A DNA stretch of 64,000 nt from contig JBAIAC010000010.1 of NCBI GenBank assembly GCA_037349315.1, positions 30,110,001-30,174,000 on the forward strand. The letters are read 5' to 3'. The DNA is from Chelydra serpentina (taxonomy: Eukaryota > Chordata > Testudines > Chelydridae). Below are positions 31,501-43,152 of this stretch, in pieces; the first letter of the stretch is position 1, and each line of letters opens with the position of its first letter. The notes under the pieces are model-generated. The model saw only the letters and a list, made by a program, of their open reading frames with translations, ran no database searches and was not told the origin of the DNA. The translations under genes were made by a program, and so were the position numbers.

Positions 31501-34500
31501 GATGCTATTTCTGTTCTGTTTAATATACTTAGGATCTATAATTCTGCAGAATATGTAGAATAATCATTTTAGTGCAACTGATATAATAAAAAGCCTCATC
31601 TAGCAAGGCCTAAGCCTAACTTCATGTGTTTGTTTCCATTATTTCCATTACAATGGTAATATGAATTGTTCAGTTTTCTTATTGTTCCCATGTGCTACTG
31701 GAATCTAATTCAGTTTTGCCCTCACATAAATGATTATGCTCTTTAAAAAAAATAAAAGTCTGACTCTAATCTGCCATAATAACTCAATATTTTTCTAATT
31801 TACTGACAGGAATATTCAAAATATTAGAAATAAAATAATCATATCAAGAAAAATTGTACTAATCAAGAAGGCTAAAGACTTGAAATGTTAATCACGTCCT
31901 TACTGTAAGACATTATAATTACAAATTTAAAAGAAACTCTTGGAAAATGCCATTCAGCTCCCTTTCTTTCAAGAATTTCTGTGCTTTTCTCCTTTTGAGA
32001 TGGAACAAGTTTAAGTATTAGAAATTTGGATAATTACATACCTTACTAGTGGTAGTAAAAGTTGTGTGCACAGAGAGTCAAGGATCCTAATTTTTTTTTT
32101 TGCTACCTTGATCTTATAATGAATCTGTGTTGTGGTTTATGATGGAGGGAGTAAATCAATTGGCCTGCAAAGGAGAAAACAAATAATTAGTAGCTAGGTG
32201 CATTATTGTATTAAGCTCTTTGAGCAGACACCATCATTTACATCAGCATCTAGCACAAGGAGACTCTGATCCAGATTTTGGTTCTGGTGCTACTGTAGGG
32301 TAAAGTAAGTAATAATTATTATTAAATTGAACGAACAAGTGGTCTACCAAGGAACAAAAGCAGAGAGTGGGCCCAACTCTTAAACTGTTTATTCAGGCTA
32401 AACTCCCATTGACTTCAACAGGAATCTAATCTTCAGATTAATGTAAGGACGGTGTATAGAGTCATATGTATTTTAATAATGAAAATGACATGTAAACATG
32501 TTAGCTTAATACAACTAAGGTGCCAGAGTCTTTGCCTACTAGGTTTGCAGTATACAAACATACATCATCACTTCTAAATTATGTGACAGGGTCTTTTACA
32601 ATTATATTTTAAATTTCTCTTCATCTTTGAAGTTAGGAGTCACTTCTGAAACTTTGGGAATTGGAAGATCTGGTATCTTCCACATGGTTTCTGTTTTGCC
32701 TAATTTTTTAAAAAACTGCTAATGGTGAAAATGCAGATTACTTATCGCACAGAGCTGATTTTTGCAGTTCGGTTTTATTTTTATTCCTGTAAACAAACTG
32801 TAGGTGGGTTTGGTTTTCACCTGTGTAAATGATATTGATGTGCTACAAAATCAACGTATCATTAATTTTGACATAGCTGATGAAATCCTCCCAAATGTTT
32901 AACATCATGCAATATACATTTTTATAGCATTTACTGATGATTATCAAAGTGACAGGACTAAGGTCTCTCTACAGTGACATGTTTCAATTACGTTGGTATT
33001 TTGAGGTGAAATGAGAACAGAATTTGGGCTGAAGTAGAAGACATTTAGTCACATATTAACACAACTAATCCTATTATGTGGCAACAGTGCAAAACTGGTC
33101 TTCACAAAGACAGATTTTTAGATTCTCAAGTGACTAGATTTCCTCCTATGTGAGATCTGTTTACAAACCTTCTTGTTACTATGAAGACAAAACAGAGAAC
33201 CATATGCATTCATGTGGTTCTTGCTGAATAATGGTAGGTACATATGTCTGCTTGAGTGTTTGGCACTAAATTTGTGTTTAGATTACTTGGTGGCACATTC
33301 TCTTTTAGCTTTTGGTTTACTGGTTCTAGATGAACATATTTATTTTAATAACTCTGATGTCACTGTTAATATTTATAGGCTGCACCTATTGATTTTAAGA
33401 AAAGAAAGTTTATTGTATAGCCAAGCTTTCATTTTACCAAGGTTGGTTCATTATTTATTTATTTATTTTATTTTATTTTATTAGCAGGAGTGATTGCAAA
33501 TTGGCTTTAAGCAAAAGTGAAAGTGACAAGTACCATTTTGGTGTTTTCTTCCTGACTCATTAACAAGGACAGTTCTTGATATTAATTTAGAATCTAACCA
33601 TTCTGGGAATGGCAGCTGGAATATGGAATCTCTGTGTCTAGCAGAAATGATTGCTAATACTGTAATACTTAATACTGTAATTTTCCTTTAGGGGAAAATG
33701 CCTACTGTTAAACAGTATTACTGTAGGTGGCAAATTGATAAGATTAGCTATGTGAGATGTAAAGTATTGTGAAATAAGGCAGGTCATCAAACTTTCAGAC
33801 TTCAGTATGCGGGATGGTAGGGTGTTGTAACAAACTGTGGTTCTGTACATTGATGGCTATCAGTCCAGCCCTGGAAGTGGAGGAGTATGGTTGACACTTC
33901 TTCCACGTGATTCTTATTTGAGTTTGCACATGAATTTCAGTTCAAGATAAAACAGTCAGGCCTGCATGCTAACCTTCTACAGCTGGATTGAGTTATGACT
34001 TAAATCAGATACATCTTCATGGTAGTGTCCTTGTCAGGATATAGAAGAAAGAATGTTCTATTCAGTCTAATTCACCTCTTCTTTCCAGAAGACATGAACA
34101 TGAAAGTGCAGTTTAAAGGTCCGTTCTCCTCACAAGGGACATGCATAACTGTTATTAAATTTGATGGGTTATAGTCTTTTACAAACGTTAAGTACTCACT
34201 CTTGGGAAAATTGAAGAGACGCATTGTATGCAGAGACTGCATACCTTTTCTACTCGATTAAGATAGGACAAGTTGCCAGGAGATTTTGCTATTAAAATAA
34301 TTGATTCTTGCAAGCTTTTAATTTAAAGAGACACAGGCAATTTAATTTTTTAACTGATTTTTAAAAATCCTATTTTTGATAGAACATCCTTTAAATAGTG
34401 TGTTCTGAATTTAAAAAATGACGAATAGTTATTTTATTGATTGTTTTGCTCACTTGTTTAAGTTTATAAGAGTCTTTTTTCAGCAAGGAGGAACTGACTA

Positions 34501-35640
34501 TCTGGTACTACAGGGGAAATGGTAAACTGTCTAAAGACACAAACTAAACAACATTTTACACTAATGTATTTCAGTTATATTGATCTTGGGTGTTACTTTT
34601 CATCATAGGTACGAAATTATAGGGTAATTTCAAACTAGCAATGTCTCTCTAAAGGATACAAACAGCAAATGAGAGTCTTGTAGTCTTTCTTTCATCATTG
34701 CTGATATTAATATGTTTATTAAGCAATTTTCAGGAACTGTTCTATTTCAACAACATAAAAAAGGAATATTTGATAAGGGCTCCTTTTTTCTTTCTTTAGT
34801 GAATTTAGGGTTCATGTAAAGTACTGGATTGACAGCCTAAGAGTAAAAATTCCATGCAAGTACAAGTATTACATGCTAATCTGCCAGTGTACCTTAACTC
34901 TGACCTGCAACGACTGTTAGTGGATTAAAAGCATGTTTGTGTCCAGCCACATCCATTTTTTGGCTTTTCTACTGAGAGGGCACAAGGATGCCACCAGTCA
35001 GTGCCAATAGTGTCAATGTTTGTGAGACCACTAATTCTGTTTACATATACAGTTGAACCAGTATAATATCTTTGCAAAATATTCCTCATTCTGTTTTAGA
35101 CCCCCAAAAATCCTTCCCACAACTGTTAAAATGGGTGGGGACATTCTGGTCCGTGTTTCCATGACTCCTAATATGAAGTAATCCAAAGAAATAAAAATAT
35201 TCTAAATAATTATGACTGTCAAGTTAAAATTAGTTTAACATTTTTGTTTACCGTGTGGTCTAATATTCACCCTCATCTTACATCATCCTTATATAGCCTA
35301 AATATAAGACTGCATATGGATGCAAGGCCTTAATTTAATTTGCTTCTGATTTGTGCACCTGCAAAAATGGTTAGTTTCTGATCTCATCATACTGCTATAA
35401 TGAGATTGGAGTCTGGATAACAACTGTTAATGCCCACCACATTGTTTGTGCATCTATATTTGTTCATGCTGCTTTGGACATATATTTTTTTCATGTTTTT
35501 CTAGGCACAGGATTGAAGGCATAATTGAAAATATGGCCTTCTACTTTTAGTTGATTTCTGAATTTACCAATGTTGATTTTTCATAAGTTGGTGTATGCAG
35601 ATGGATTTTTTCTATACTTTCTCTAAATGAGCCCCACAGG
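31501..35640. other. Long AT-rich interval without genes
   Basis: Small items only: 32385-32430 (AACTCCCATTGACTTCAACA) is a palindromic-family fragment, and (ATTT)n lies at 33445-33482. No conserved exon with splice sites found by eye. Confidence 0.45.
33445..33482. repeat. (ATTT)n simple repeat
   Basis: TTATTTATTTATTTATTTTA and following TTTTA units. Confidence 0.9.
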
Positions 35641-35800
35641 TAATGTCTATACACAAAAAATTGTACCTCTTTAACTATATCAATGTAGATAACGTGGTAC
35701 AGTGCCTGGAAATGTGGATGCAGTTACACTGGTATAAAGGTGCTTATACTGGTACAGTTTATTCCCCTTAATTTGCAGGAATAAACTATACCAATATAAG
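35641..35800. mobile_element. MITE with internal hairpin
   Basis: GGTAATGTCTATACAC start and TATACCAATATAAGGCC end; inside, GGTACAGTTTATTCCCC pairs with GGAATAAACTATACC, a clean hairpin at about 35753-35793. The ends resemble the 'gtctacac' Harbinger-type MITE group. Confidence 0.55.
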
Positions 35801-36085
35801 GCCATGTCTGCACTAGGAGGAGTGTTGTACTAGTGCAAGACTATCAGCATACTATACCAACAAAGTTCTCATATTGTGGATGCAGCTATATTGGCGAAGC
35901 TGTGCTTTGTACCAGTTTAGTAAAACCATTCCTCATGAGTGAAACAAGCTATATTGATAAAAGCTCAGCTTTGCTGGTCTAGCTGCATCTACACTAATGA
36001 CTTCTTCCAGAAGATCTATGCCAGTAGGAATCACATCTGTTTTTACCCTTCCAACATAGCCGTGCTGGCTGAAGTCTGTAGTGTA
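35801..36085. mobile_element. MITE interrupted by or abutting the Cry I SINE
   Basis: GGCCATGTCTGCACTAGGAG at the left and GAAGTCTGTAGTGTAG at the right are imperfect inverted ends. Internal words TGCAGCTATATTGGCGAAGC and CTAGCTGCATCTACACTAAT recur from related copies. Sequence after the SINE (from 36264, CCCGGGCTAAG) may be the rest of the element. Confidence 0.55.
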
Positions 36086-36263
36086 GGGGGGGAGGGATAG
36101 CTTAGTGGTTTGAGCATTGGCCTGCTAAACCCAGGGTTGTGAGTTCAATCCTCGAGGGCGCCATTTGGGGATCTGGGGCAAAAATTGGGGATTGGTCCTG
36201 CTTTGAGCAGGGGGTTGGACTAGATGACCTACTAAGGTCCCTTCCAACCCTGATATTCTATGA
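36086..36263 (+). repeat. tRNA-derived SINE (Cry I / turtle Pol III SINE type)
   Basis: A full SINE of about 178 bp. The tRNA-like head has box A TAGCTTAGTGG (36098-36108) and box B GAGTTCAATCC (36141-36151), with GCCTGCTAAACCCAGGGTTG as anticodon and variable region. The tail GGTTGGACTAGATGACCTAC, then CCAACCCTGATATTCTATGA is a CR1-type LINE 3' end, through which such SINEs are mobilised by CR1 enzymes (known for the family). The copy is nearly undamaged. Naming it Cry I, and so inferring a cryptodiran turtle, is from memory. Confidence 0.88.
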
Positions 36264-38922
36264 CCCGGGCTAAGTTACCTTCATGCTGTTATAACTGTGT
36301 CCACGCCAATTTAACTGTTGTGTAGATCACGTCTCAGTTCCAGTTCTCGTTTTCCTTAAAATGATACCCAAACCATAACTAGCTCGGTATGTTTTAATGA
36401 CTAATTATGTGAATATTTTGGGTGTGTTTTACTACATCTGATTTTTGTTTATTTAGTAGGAGCTTTATTTTTGACACTCTCTCCATTCTAATAAGTTTAT
36501 ACTGACTCATAAAATACCACTTTACAATATCCAAAAGATGTCAGTCCCTCAAAAAGGAATTATAAAACAAATTCAGGTCCTGAGCACGATCTGTTTTAAA
36601 ATACAAGTTCACTTGAGTACAACCGTGGTAGATGGTACTGTACCTATATTATATTGGCATTGGCAGAAATATTTCTGGTTTATATGAGCTGCCAAAGAAA
36701 AAAAGGTTGTACATGTTTTTTTGAAAGGTGCATACTTTGATGTAAGAGGAGTCCATGCTTGAATGTTGCGGGAAGTGTTTTTTTAAAAACAAGATTATCA
36801 TAAATTCTATATAAAGAATTACACAGGAAAGAAGCTAGATAATTTGCATGTATATAGTTTAGTTTAATAGAAATTTTTTTTTAAACAAAGAGCTAAAGGG
36901 AATTGAAACTATGATGTCAGCTGACATGTAACAGTAACCCAGTGGTATTACTTTGAAATAGAAAGGGATTGATCCTGTTCAAACAGAAAGCTAAAATTCC
37001 TTCAGTCATTCAAAGGAAGATTATCAAGAAACAAATAATTTCTGTTAATTTGTACTAACTCTTTTTGGTTCAGTGCTTCTTTCGGACATTTTCAGAATTT
37101 TCAGACTAACTATCAGATACCATACAATCATGTATTGGACATTTTATAATAATGTATTTTCTAGTCATTAAAGCTGCAATAATGTTATGGGCCCAATTTT
37201 GCAAGCTTGTCATTTCAGACCACACAGTGAAGTCAGTGAGACTTCCATGTGTGATGGACTTGCAGAACCGGGCACAATACTTTCTCTCAAAGTATGTTAT
37301 GAATAAAGAGAATTGTTGGAGATATTTAACAATCTCAAAGAAACTCCCCATTATATTTTGTGGAACATGATACTGTCTACAATGTAATAATAGACAATAA
37401 CATTTTAAATTTGTTAAAATAGGATTTTAATAGGCCGTTTTTGCCTACAGTAATGTTTATTCTTAGCAGAGACTTTCTGTTTTAAAAAAAAATTAAAGGG
37501 ACATGATCAGAATTTCTAGATCTTATAATTAGCCTTTATTAACAGTGTTATTTTGCCTATTTTACCTTATAAATCTCATTGTTGTTGTTTTAAATAAAAA
37601 TCTACTCCTTTCTGCAGTTCCAGGGTTTTGTTTGGAGTTGTTTTCAAATAAAATACAAGTGATGTGTGTCCCATTGTAAATAAACAGATGCTCAGACATT
37701 AACTACAGTGCTGTTGTAGACATGCAAACTTGTTTGTGTACGATGGGATTATTTACTAAAAAAGAGTGCATTAGGGACTTTAAAAATGGTTAGCTATAAA
37801 ATTAAATTTACTGCATATCATTTTAATGATGGTATCAAAATAAAACCTACTACTAAGTCATGTGCATTTTATTTTTGATTCAGCTCAAATGCAGCCACAA
37901 AACAAATATGACTTTTTCTTCGATAGAAATGTCATGGCTGTTCAAGAAACATTTAAAATTGAAATATACTTATTTCTGAGATAATAATTGGGAATACCCT
38001 TCATTGACAGCAAGATGTGATAATATTTAGTTATAGAGAAAAGCCAATATGCAGTAGAATATATTTTGGTGGCAGGTATTAACTGTGTTTATAATATAGT
38101 GCAAAGGTTTTTTTAGTGCAGGCCTGCTTGGAAAATTGACTGATAATAATGTATTGTGGAGTTCCGTGGTTATTGTCTCTTGATGACTTCCAGTTCAGAT
38201 TACAAATAAACATATTTTTCTAAGTACAAGTGCTTTGAATTTATCCTGGGATCTGAGAGTGAAAATTTTTTTCCTCACAAGCATGAACAGTAATGAAAGT
38301 TCTACCAAGTGAGCTAGGTCCTCAGTGACACCTACCTGTGCAACCCCTGCCCCTTGCCTTCAACTAGCATGATCAGTTGTCACTGACTGACTCTGGAATT
38401 GGAACTGAGTAAACAATTCTGTTAATGTTGCATAAAAAAGAGTAGAATCCACCTCAGTTTCTTTTAATAACTCCAGAGATGCACAGCAAGGAGGAGTAAA
38501 TAGTAGTATAAAAATAAAGTTTTGGTGACTAAAATATGCTGATAGGACTGAATAAACAAAGGGAACAGATCTATTGAATAAGATGGTGCCAGTTTTACAC
38601 AGTCACTTTTCAGAGCGGAACCACAACCATAATGCCTTTTATGTGTAAAAATAATTTCTATTTCAGATATATTTTGTGTGAAAATAATTTCTAGCATCTT
38701 GGTGCAGTGGATTATTTTGAGATACTGCAATACTCGTATGTCACCACAATTTGTGTGAAAACAGCCTCAACAGTAAAATAATCACCCTCACTTTCTGACA
38801 AAAGGATGTGATCAATTACATTTGTAAGATCAAAGGCATTTGTTTTTTGTGCTTGGGAGAGAAGTATTTTTCTTTTTAAAGAACCATTTTTATCTTTGAA
38901 TGGACAATGATAGATTCATAGG
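36264..38922. other. AT-rich interval without genes
   Basis: 37187-37245 (GGGCCCAATTTTGCAAGCTT, then AGTGAAGTCAGTGAGACTTC) is a fragment of the palindromic family. The two antisense frames at 37106-37370 have no domain. Confidence 0.45.
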
Positions 38923-38988
38923 TGAAATCCTGTCCCTCTTGAAGTCAATGGTAGTTTTGCCATTGACTTCAATAGAGCCAGGATTTCA
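38923..38988. repeat. Best-preserved palindrome of the 'aagtcaatgg' family
   Basis: TGAAATCCTGTCCCTCTTGA / AGTCAATGG is inverted as CCATTGACTTCAATAGAGCC / AGGATTTCA around a TAGTTTTG loop. The arms are about 29 bp with only a few mismatches. Confidence 0.8.
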
Positions 38989-40148
38989 GTATAAATGTTA
39001 AGATCAGAAGCCACCATTATAGTAATCTAGTTTGACCTGCATAACAGAGGCCATAAACATGGAATAGACTCATTTAAACTACATATGGCTTTCAAAGAAT
39101 GACTTTCTTCTACCTGCCAAAGCATTTGGATGTAGACTTTTTCACAGTACTTTGAAAAAGAATGGCACACAAAACCTGCAATGTGTTCATTAATTATTTT
39201 GTGTCTAATTCTACAATCCTGATACAGGAATAAACTGCTAGTTAAGTCAATGGGAATTTTACCTACTGTAGGACTGGACCCCTTCAGATGCAGTTTGTAT
39301 TGCTTAAAATATAAGCGATAGACAAGTTATGTTCATTTGACTTCATGATCTGCAGCTGATTCCTGACAGTGACTGATAAACATGTTACTAATACATCTGA
39401 AGTGATTTGTGATTAACATTAGGATTTTAGTGTGTAATAAAATACCTGACTAGGAAATCATGGCCTGATATTAGCAAAGAAAAAACAAAGATCCTGATTT
39501 TTTAAAGATAATGTGTTGCCAATACTATGTTGCTACCTCCACAGTGAGTTAGTTGCAGTGGGGGAGGAAGATGAGCTGGAGAGAGGAGAATGAGATCGGT
39601 ATACATGGCTGAAGAAGATCACCACCACCAAGTCACCAGTAGCATCCAATATATATTTTGCTAGTATTAATATACATCCAAACATTTTTTATTCAGATAG
39701 CAGATTTTTGTTCAATTACCAATAATGAAAAAAAAAATATTTCACTTTGACCTAATTTATCATAGCAAATTGTTTTCATTTTGCTTTTCTTATGGAAACT
39801 TCAGAATCGGCAATTCCCCGGTGAAAACTACTGCATAGTTTGACCCATTTGTTAGTGCTGGCTCCAGCAAGCTATGCTGTTGGCAAGGAACGGGGTCACA
39901 AGTCAGTGCTGACATGTGCTGCTGGAGTTGTACAGGGAAGCTCCACAGTGCATCTCTTGTTTTGCTTGGCTGTTGTCAGTGCTTTTGGTCCCCAAAATAT
40001 TAAAAGAGGAAAACAAATGGGGAGTTGTTGGTGGCAGATAGTCTTTCTTCTCTAGTAACTGATTTGATTTTTGGCTTACATCACTAGCAATTTGAAGCTC
40101 TTTCCGCCTTATGGCTTTTTGGTGGCCTTTGTGAAATGAGTTGGTATC
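38989..40148. other. No gene; one more palindromic fragment
   Basis: 39211-39285 (CAATCCTGATACAGGAATAA, then GTTAAGTCAATGGGAATTTT) is another decayed copy. The rest is AT-rich unique DNA. Confidence 0.45.
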
Positions 40149-40211
40149 TTAGGGCTTGTCTATACACACAGTGCTGCAACGGCACAGCTGAAGTGCTTAG
40201 TGAAGACACTA

Positions 40212-41154
40212 CCGCAGCAGTCTCCAACCTTTTTACACCCAAGATCACTTTTTGAATGTAAGGGCAACCCAGGATCTACCCCGCCCCTTCCCTGAGGCCC
40301 TGCCCCTTCACCAAAGCCCCGTCTCACTCGCTCTCCCCCACCCTCACTCACTTTCACCAGGCTGGGATAGGGGGTTGGGATTTGGGAGGGGGTGCGGTCT
40401 CTGGGCTGGAGCTGAGGGGGTTGCAGTGTGGGAGGGGACTCTGCGCTGAGGCTGGGGCAGGGAGTTGGGGTGAAGGAGGGGGTGTGGAGTGCTGGTTCTG
40501 GGAGGAGGGTCAGGGCTGGGGCAGAGTGTTGGGGTGCAGCAGGGGTGGGGTGCTGGCTCTGGGAGGGGGCTCAGGGATGGGGGTTGGGGTGCGGCCTTCC
40601 GCTGGGCAGCACTTACCTTCGGCGGCTCCTGGTTGGCAGTGTAGCATAGCTGCTGCTAAGGCAGGCTCCCTGCCTACCCCAGCCCCACACTGCTCCCAGA
40701 AGGGGCCAACTGTGGCTCGGGGGTGGGGGGGGAGGAGCAGGTGGCACGTGGCTCCGTGTGCTGCCCCTCTCTGCAAGCACCGCCCCTGCAATTCCCATTG
40801 GCCACAGCTCCCCATACCCGGCCAATGGGAGCTGCGGCGGCGGTGCTTCAGGCAGGAGCAGCGCGCAGAGGGAAACCCCTGCCCCTCTGGCCACGGGGCC
40901 ATGCTGGCCTCTTCCACGAGCGGCGTGGGGCTGGGGCAGGCAGTAACTCCTCACTTAATGTCCTAGTTCTTCACAAATGTAACTTTAAGCAAAACGATAT
41001 TAAGCTAATCCAAATTCCCCATGAGAATTAATGTAAATAGGAGCATTAATGTAAGGGAACATTGCAGGACTTTAAAGAAGTATGTTCTCTAATAGGTCAG
41101 CGACCTAATAATGAAACAATGTTAACCGGGACAACGTTAAATGAGGAGTTACTG
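40212..41154. mobile_element. GC-rich insertion flanked by TA
   Basis: The MITE is interrupted after ...GACACTA and resumes at TACCTATGCC, so TA (40210-40211, 41155-41156) is duplicated. The left 730 bp (from CAGTCTCCAACCTTTTTACA to about 40940) are GC-rich, with G-rich near-repeats such as GGGGTGCGGTCTCTGG, GGGGTGCGGCC and GGGAGGGGG. They produce long frames on both strands (up to 194 codons, 40382-40966) that have no domain and are compositional artefacts. CATTGGCC and GGCCAATGG near 40796-40832 form an inverted CCAAT pair. No coding product supported. Confidence 0.6.
40941..41154. mobile_element. Short TIR element, Tc1/mariner-like
   Basis: Inverted ends CAGTAACTCCTCACTTAA (40941-40958) and TTAAATGAGGAGTTACTG (41137-41154) match at 17 of 18 positions. 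Internal AACGATATTAAGC and AACAACGTTAAA-like words repeat. 214 bp, non-coding. The TA on the right side fits a Tc1/mariner-type target, but the superfamily is inferred only from that. Confidence 0.65.
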
Positions 41155-41339
41155 TACCTATGCCAATGGAAGAGCTTCTCCAGTAGGCATAGGTACTTCA
41201 CCTCCCTAAGAGACAGTAGCTATGTCATTTACATACCAAGAATTCAGTCAGTATAACTGTGTCGCTAAAGGGAGAGGATTTTCGATACCCCTGAGCAACG
41301 TAGTTGTACCAACATAACTCTAGTGTAGACCAAACCTTA

Positions 41340-43060
41340 GTCTAATTTCTTGTGGACAAAACCCACCAGCTCAGGTGGCACCCTTGTTGGCAGTTTCAGC
41401 AGAGAGGCCAGGAATGGAAAAGGAACTACTTTTTTTCTGACTCTTCAAAATGGGATCTATGGAATAGGGTTGGGGCACTTTTGCAGGAAAATGTGGGAAT
41501 ACTTTTCTCTGCTGCTTGACTCTGCTGACTCCAGTCTCTAGCAGTGATAATTTGGTACCTTTCCTGGGTGCTAAATTAACTTGAGGGCAAATGCTAATAT
41601 TACCAAGCAAAGGTTAATTCTCTGAGGCCAGGGAGGAAAATAATCTTGCCCCACTGCCCTCAGCCTGCAGATATGGTGCTGAGCAGCCTTATAACCGCTA
41701 CAACACCCAAGGATCTGTAGTAGTGGCTGGGGCCTTTGCCTATCTCCTCCATGTTGAAGGTAGAGGATGGGGGGGCGGGGTTACATTCAGTGAACTGCAG
41801 AGCCACTGCCCTGGATTTCTGTCACTCTGCTCCCAGAACCACACCTCACATTGCAAGGGAGTGGCATGCAGAGGGGTGAGACATCTCCATGGTGCACACC
41901 TCTCTATAGCTGGAATGTGGTAGATCTGTAAAGTCTTCTTTGCACATGGTGTGCCCTTAAGAGAAGGAATATCTAATCTACTTTCTATACCTTGTATTCT
42001 TAGAAATTAAGAGACAAGCATTGGGGAAAACTGTTACACTTAAATATGTATGGTTGGATGTATGCTGGCTGAGGATGAAGTACAGAGGGGAGTATTAGAG
42101 CTTGGTGGGTTGTTAATGTGACTGACAATGGGCATTATCGCCTGCTAGAAGTTATGTTTATCAACACAGGTTTTCCTTATGCCATAAAATCTCCAACTTC
42201 TGTATCTTTTTATTTTACCTTTTAAAAGCCTTGCCTCAACTGAGGCTTTTATATTGTAGCTGCGCAGGTCATGCGAGCGTAGCTCAGCAGTGGCTGAGTT
42301 CCTGCAGAAATTGCTTCCACCATCTTGGATTAATGTAAATGATAATGGTGCTGAATTTTTATTGGTTCAGTTCTCTGAGCAAGCATTTGGAAGTGTTTCC
42401 ATTGACTTGTACACCATTTTGTTTTAATTTAGTGTCATTTGATCATGGTCAACAGTTTGAGACACTTAATCAGCAAGAAAGGCAATAATGGAAAACAATT
42501 CTGGTCACTTGAATGCTGTCTCAGTCAAGTGGCTTGTCTGGCACACAAAGAATGTAATAAATAGATACTGATTGTTTACAATAGTATAGAGGTGCCCCAT
42601 ACTTCCTACCTTGATTACATGGGAATGCCATGTACTGTCACAGTCGAGATGAAGGGATCATATCACGGTTTAATCTTCAGCCAGAGAATGCATTTCAACT
42701 CCACTGCTTGGACAGATTTTGTCCTTAGAAAATAAATAGAAATTTCAATAGAAAATTTAGGTGGGTTTTTTTTGGTCATATTGTATGCAACAATATATAT
42801 ACACACACATAGCTAGAATAATTGCATCAAGTCAGTGGTTTCAGATTTACATCTGTGTAACGAGAGCAAAATTTGGCTTATAGTCCTTGCTTTGATTTTA
42901 TGTCTTTTGATATTCTTTTAAAGACAATTTAAATCATCCACCTGTTAATGTGTGAACCCCAGCCTCTGCATCCACACACACGTGCTCACATGGGGTCATA
43001 TTCCATTACAATAGAATAAATCTGAAGATCCTTCATTCGCTTTAGCAGTATTACTGTGGG
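41340..43060. other. No gene recognised
   Basis: 42815-42880 (CATCAAGTCAGTGGTTTCAG, then TTTACATCTGTGTAACGAGA) is a palindromic-family fragment. (TA)/(CA) low complexity at 42795-42810. Confidence 0.45.
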
Positions 43061-43152
43061 TTTACACTGGTATAACTGAGATCAGAATATGTCCCATGCA
43101 GATGTTGCTGGATGAGTGAGAGTTTTGCCATTGACTTCCAGGATTTCGCCGC
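43061..43152. repeat. Old palindromic MITE
   Basis: TTTACACTGGTATAACTGAG, then GATCAGAATATGTCCC, and GTTTTGCCATTGACTTCCAG: joined words of the 'ttacactggtgtaa' and 'aagtcaatgg' groups. Confidence 0.5.

Larger units (their letters stand above)
40152..41336. mobile_element. Harbinger-type MITE with nested insertion
   Basis: Ends GGGCTTGTCTATACAC and, inverted, GTGTAGACCAAACC, flanked by an exact TTA duplication (40149-40151 and 41337-41339), the PIF/Harbinger signature. Only 40152-40211 and 41157-41336 are the MITE itself: the right part has CCTATGCCAATGGAAGAGCT, then CGATACCCCTGAGCAACGTA. Everything between is an insertion that split it at a TA dinucleotide. Confidence 0.8.

Noticed and set aside
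40382..40966. 194-codon open frame on the plus strand, with long frames opposite
   Set aside because: Gly-, Ala- and Trp-rich with no domain, inside a mobile GC-rich block; stops are rare there by composition in all frames.
42270..42305. tRNA-like word GCGAGCGTAGCTCAGCAGTG
   Set aside because: Only a box A-like stretch; no box B or foldable cloverleaf follows.
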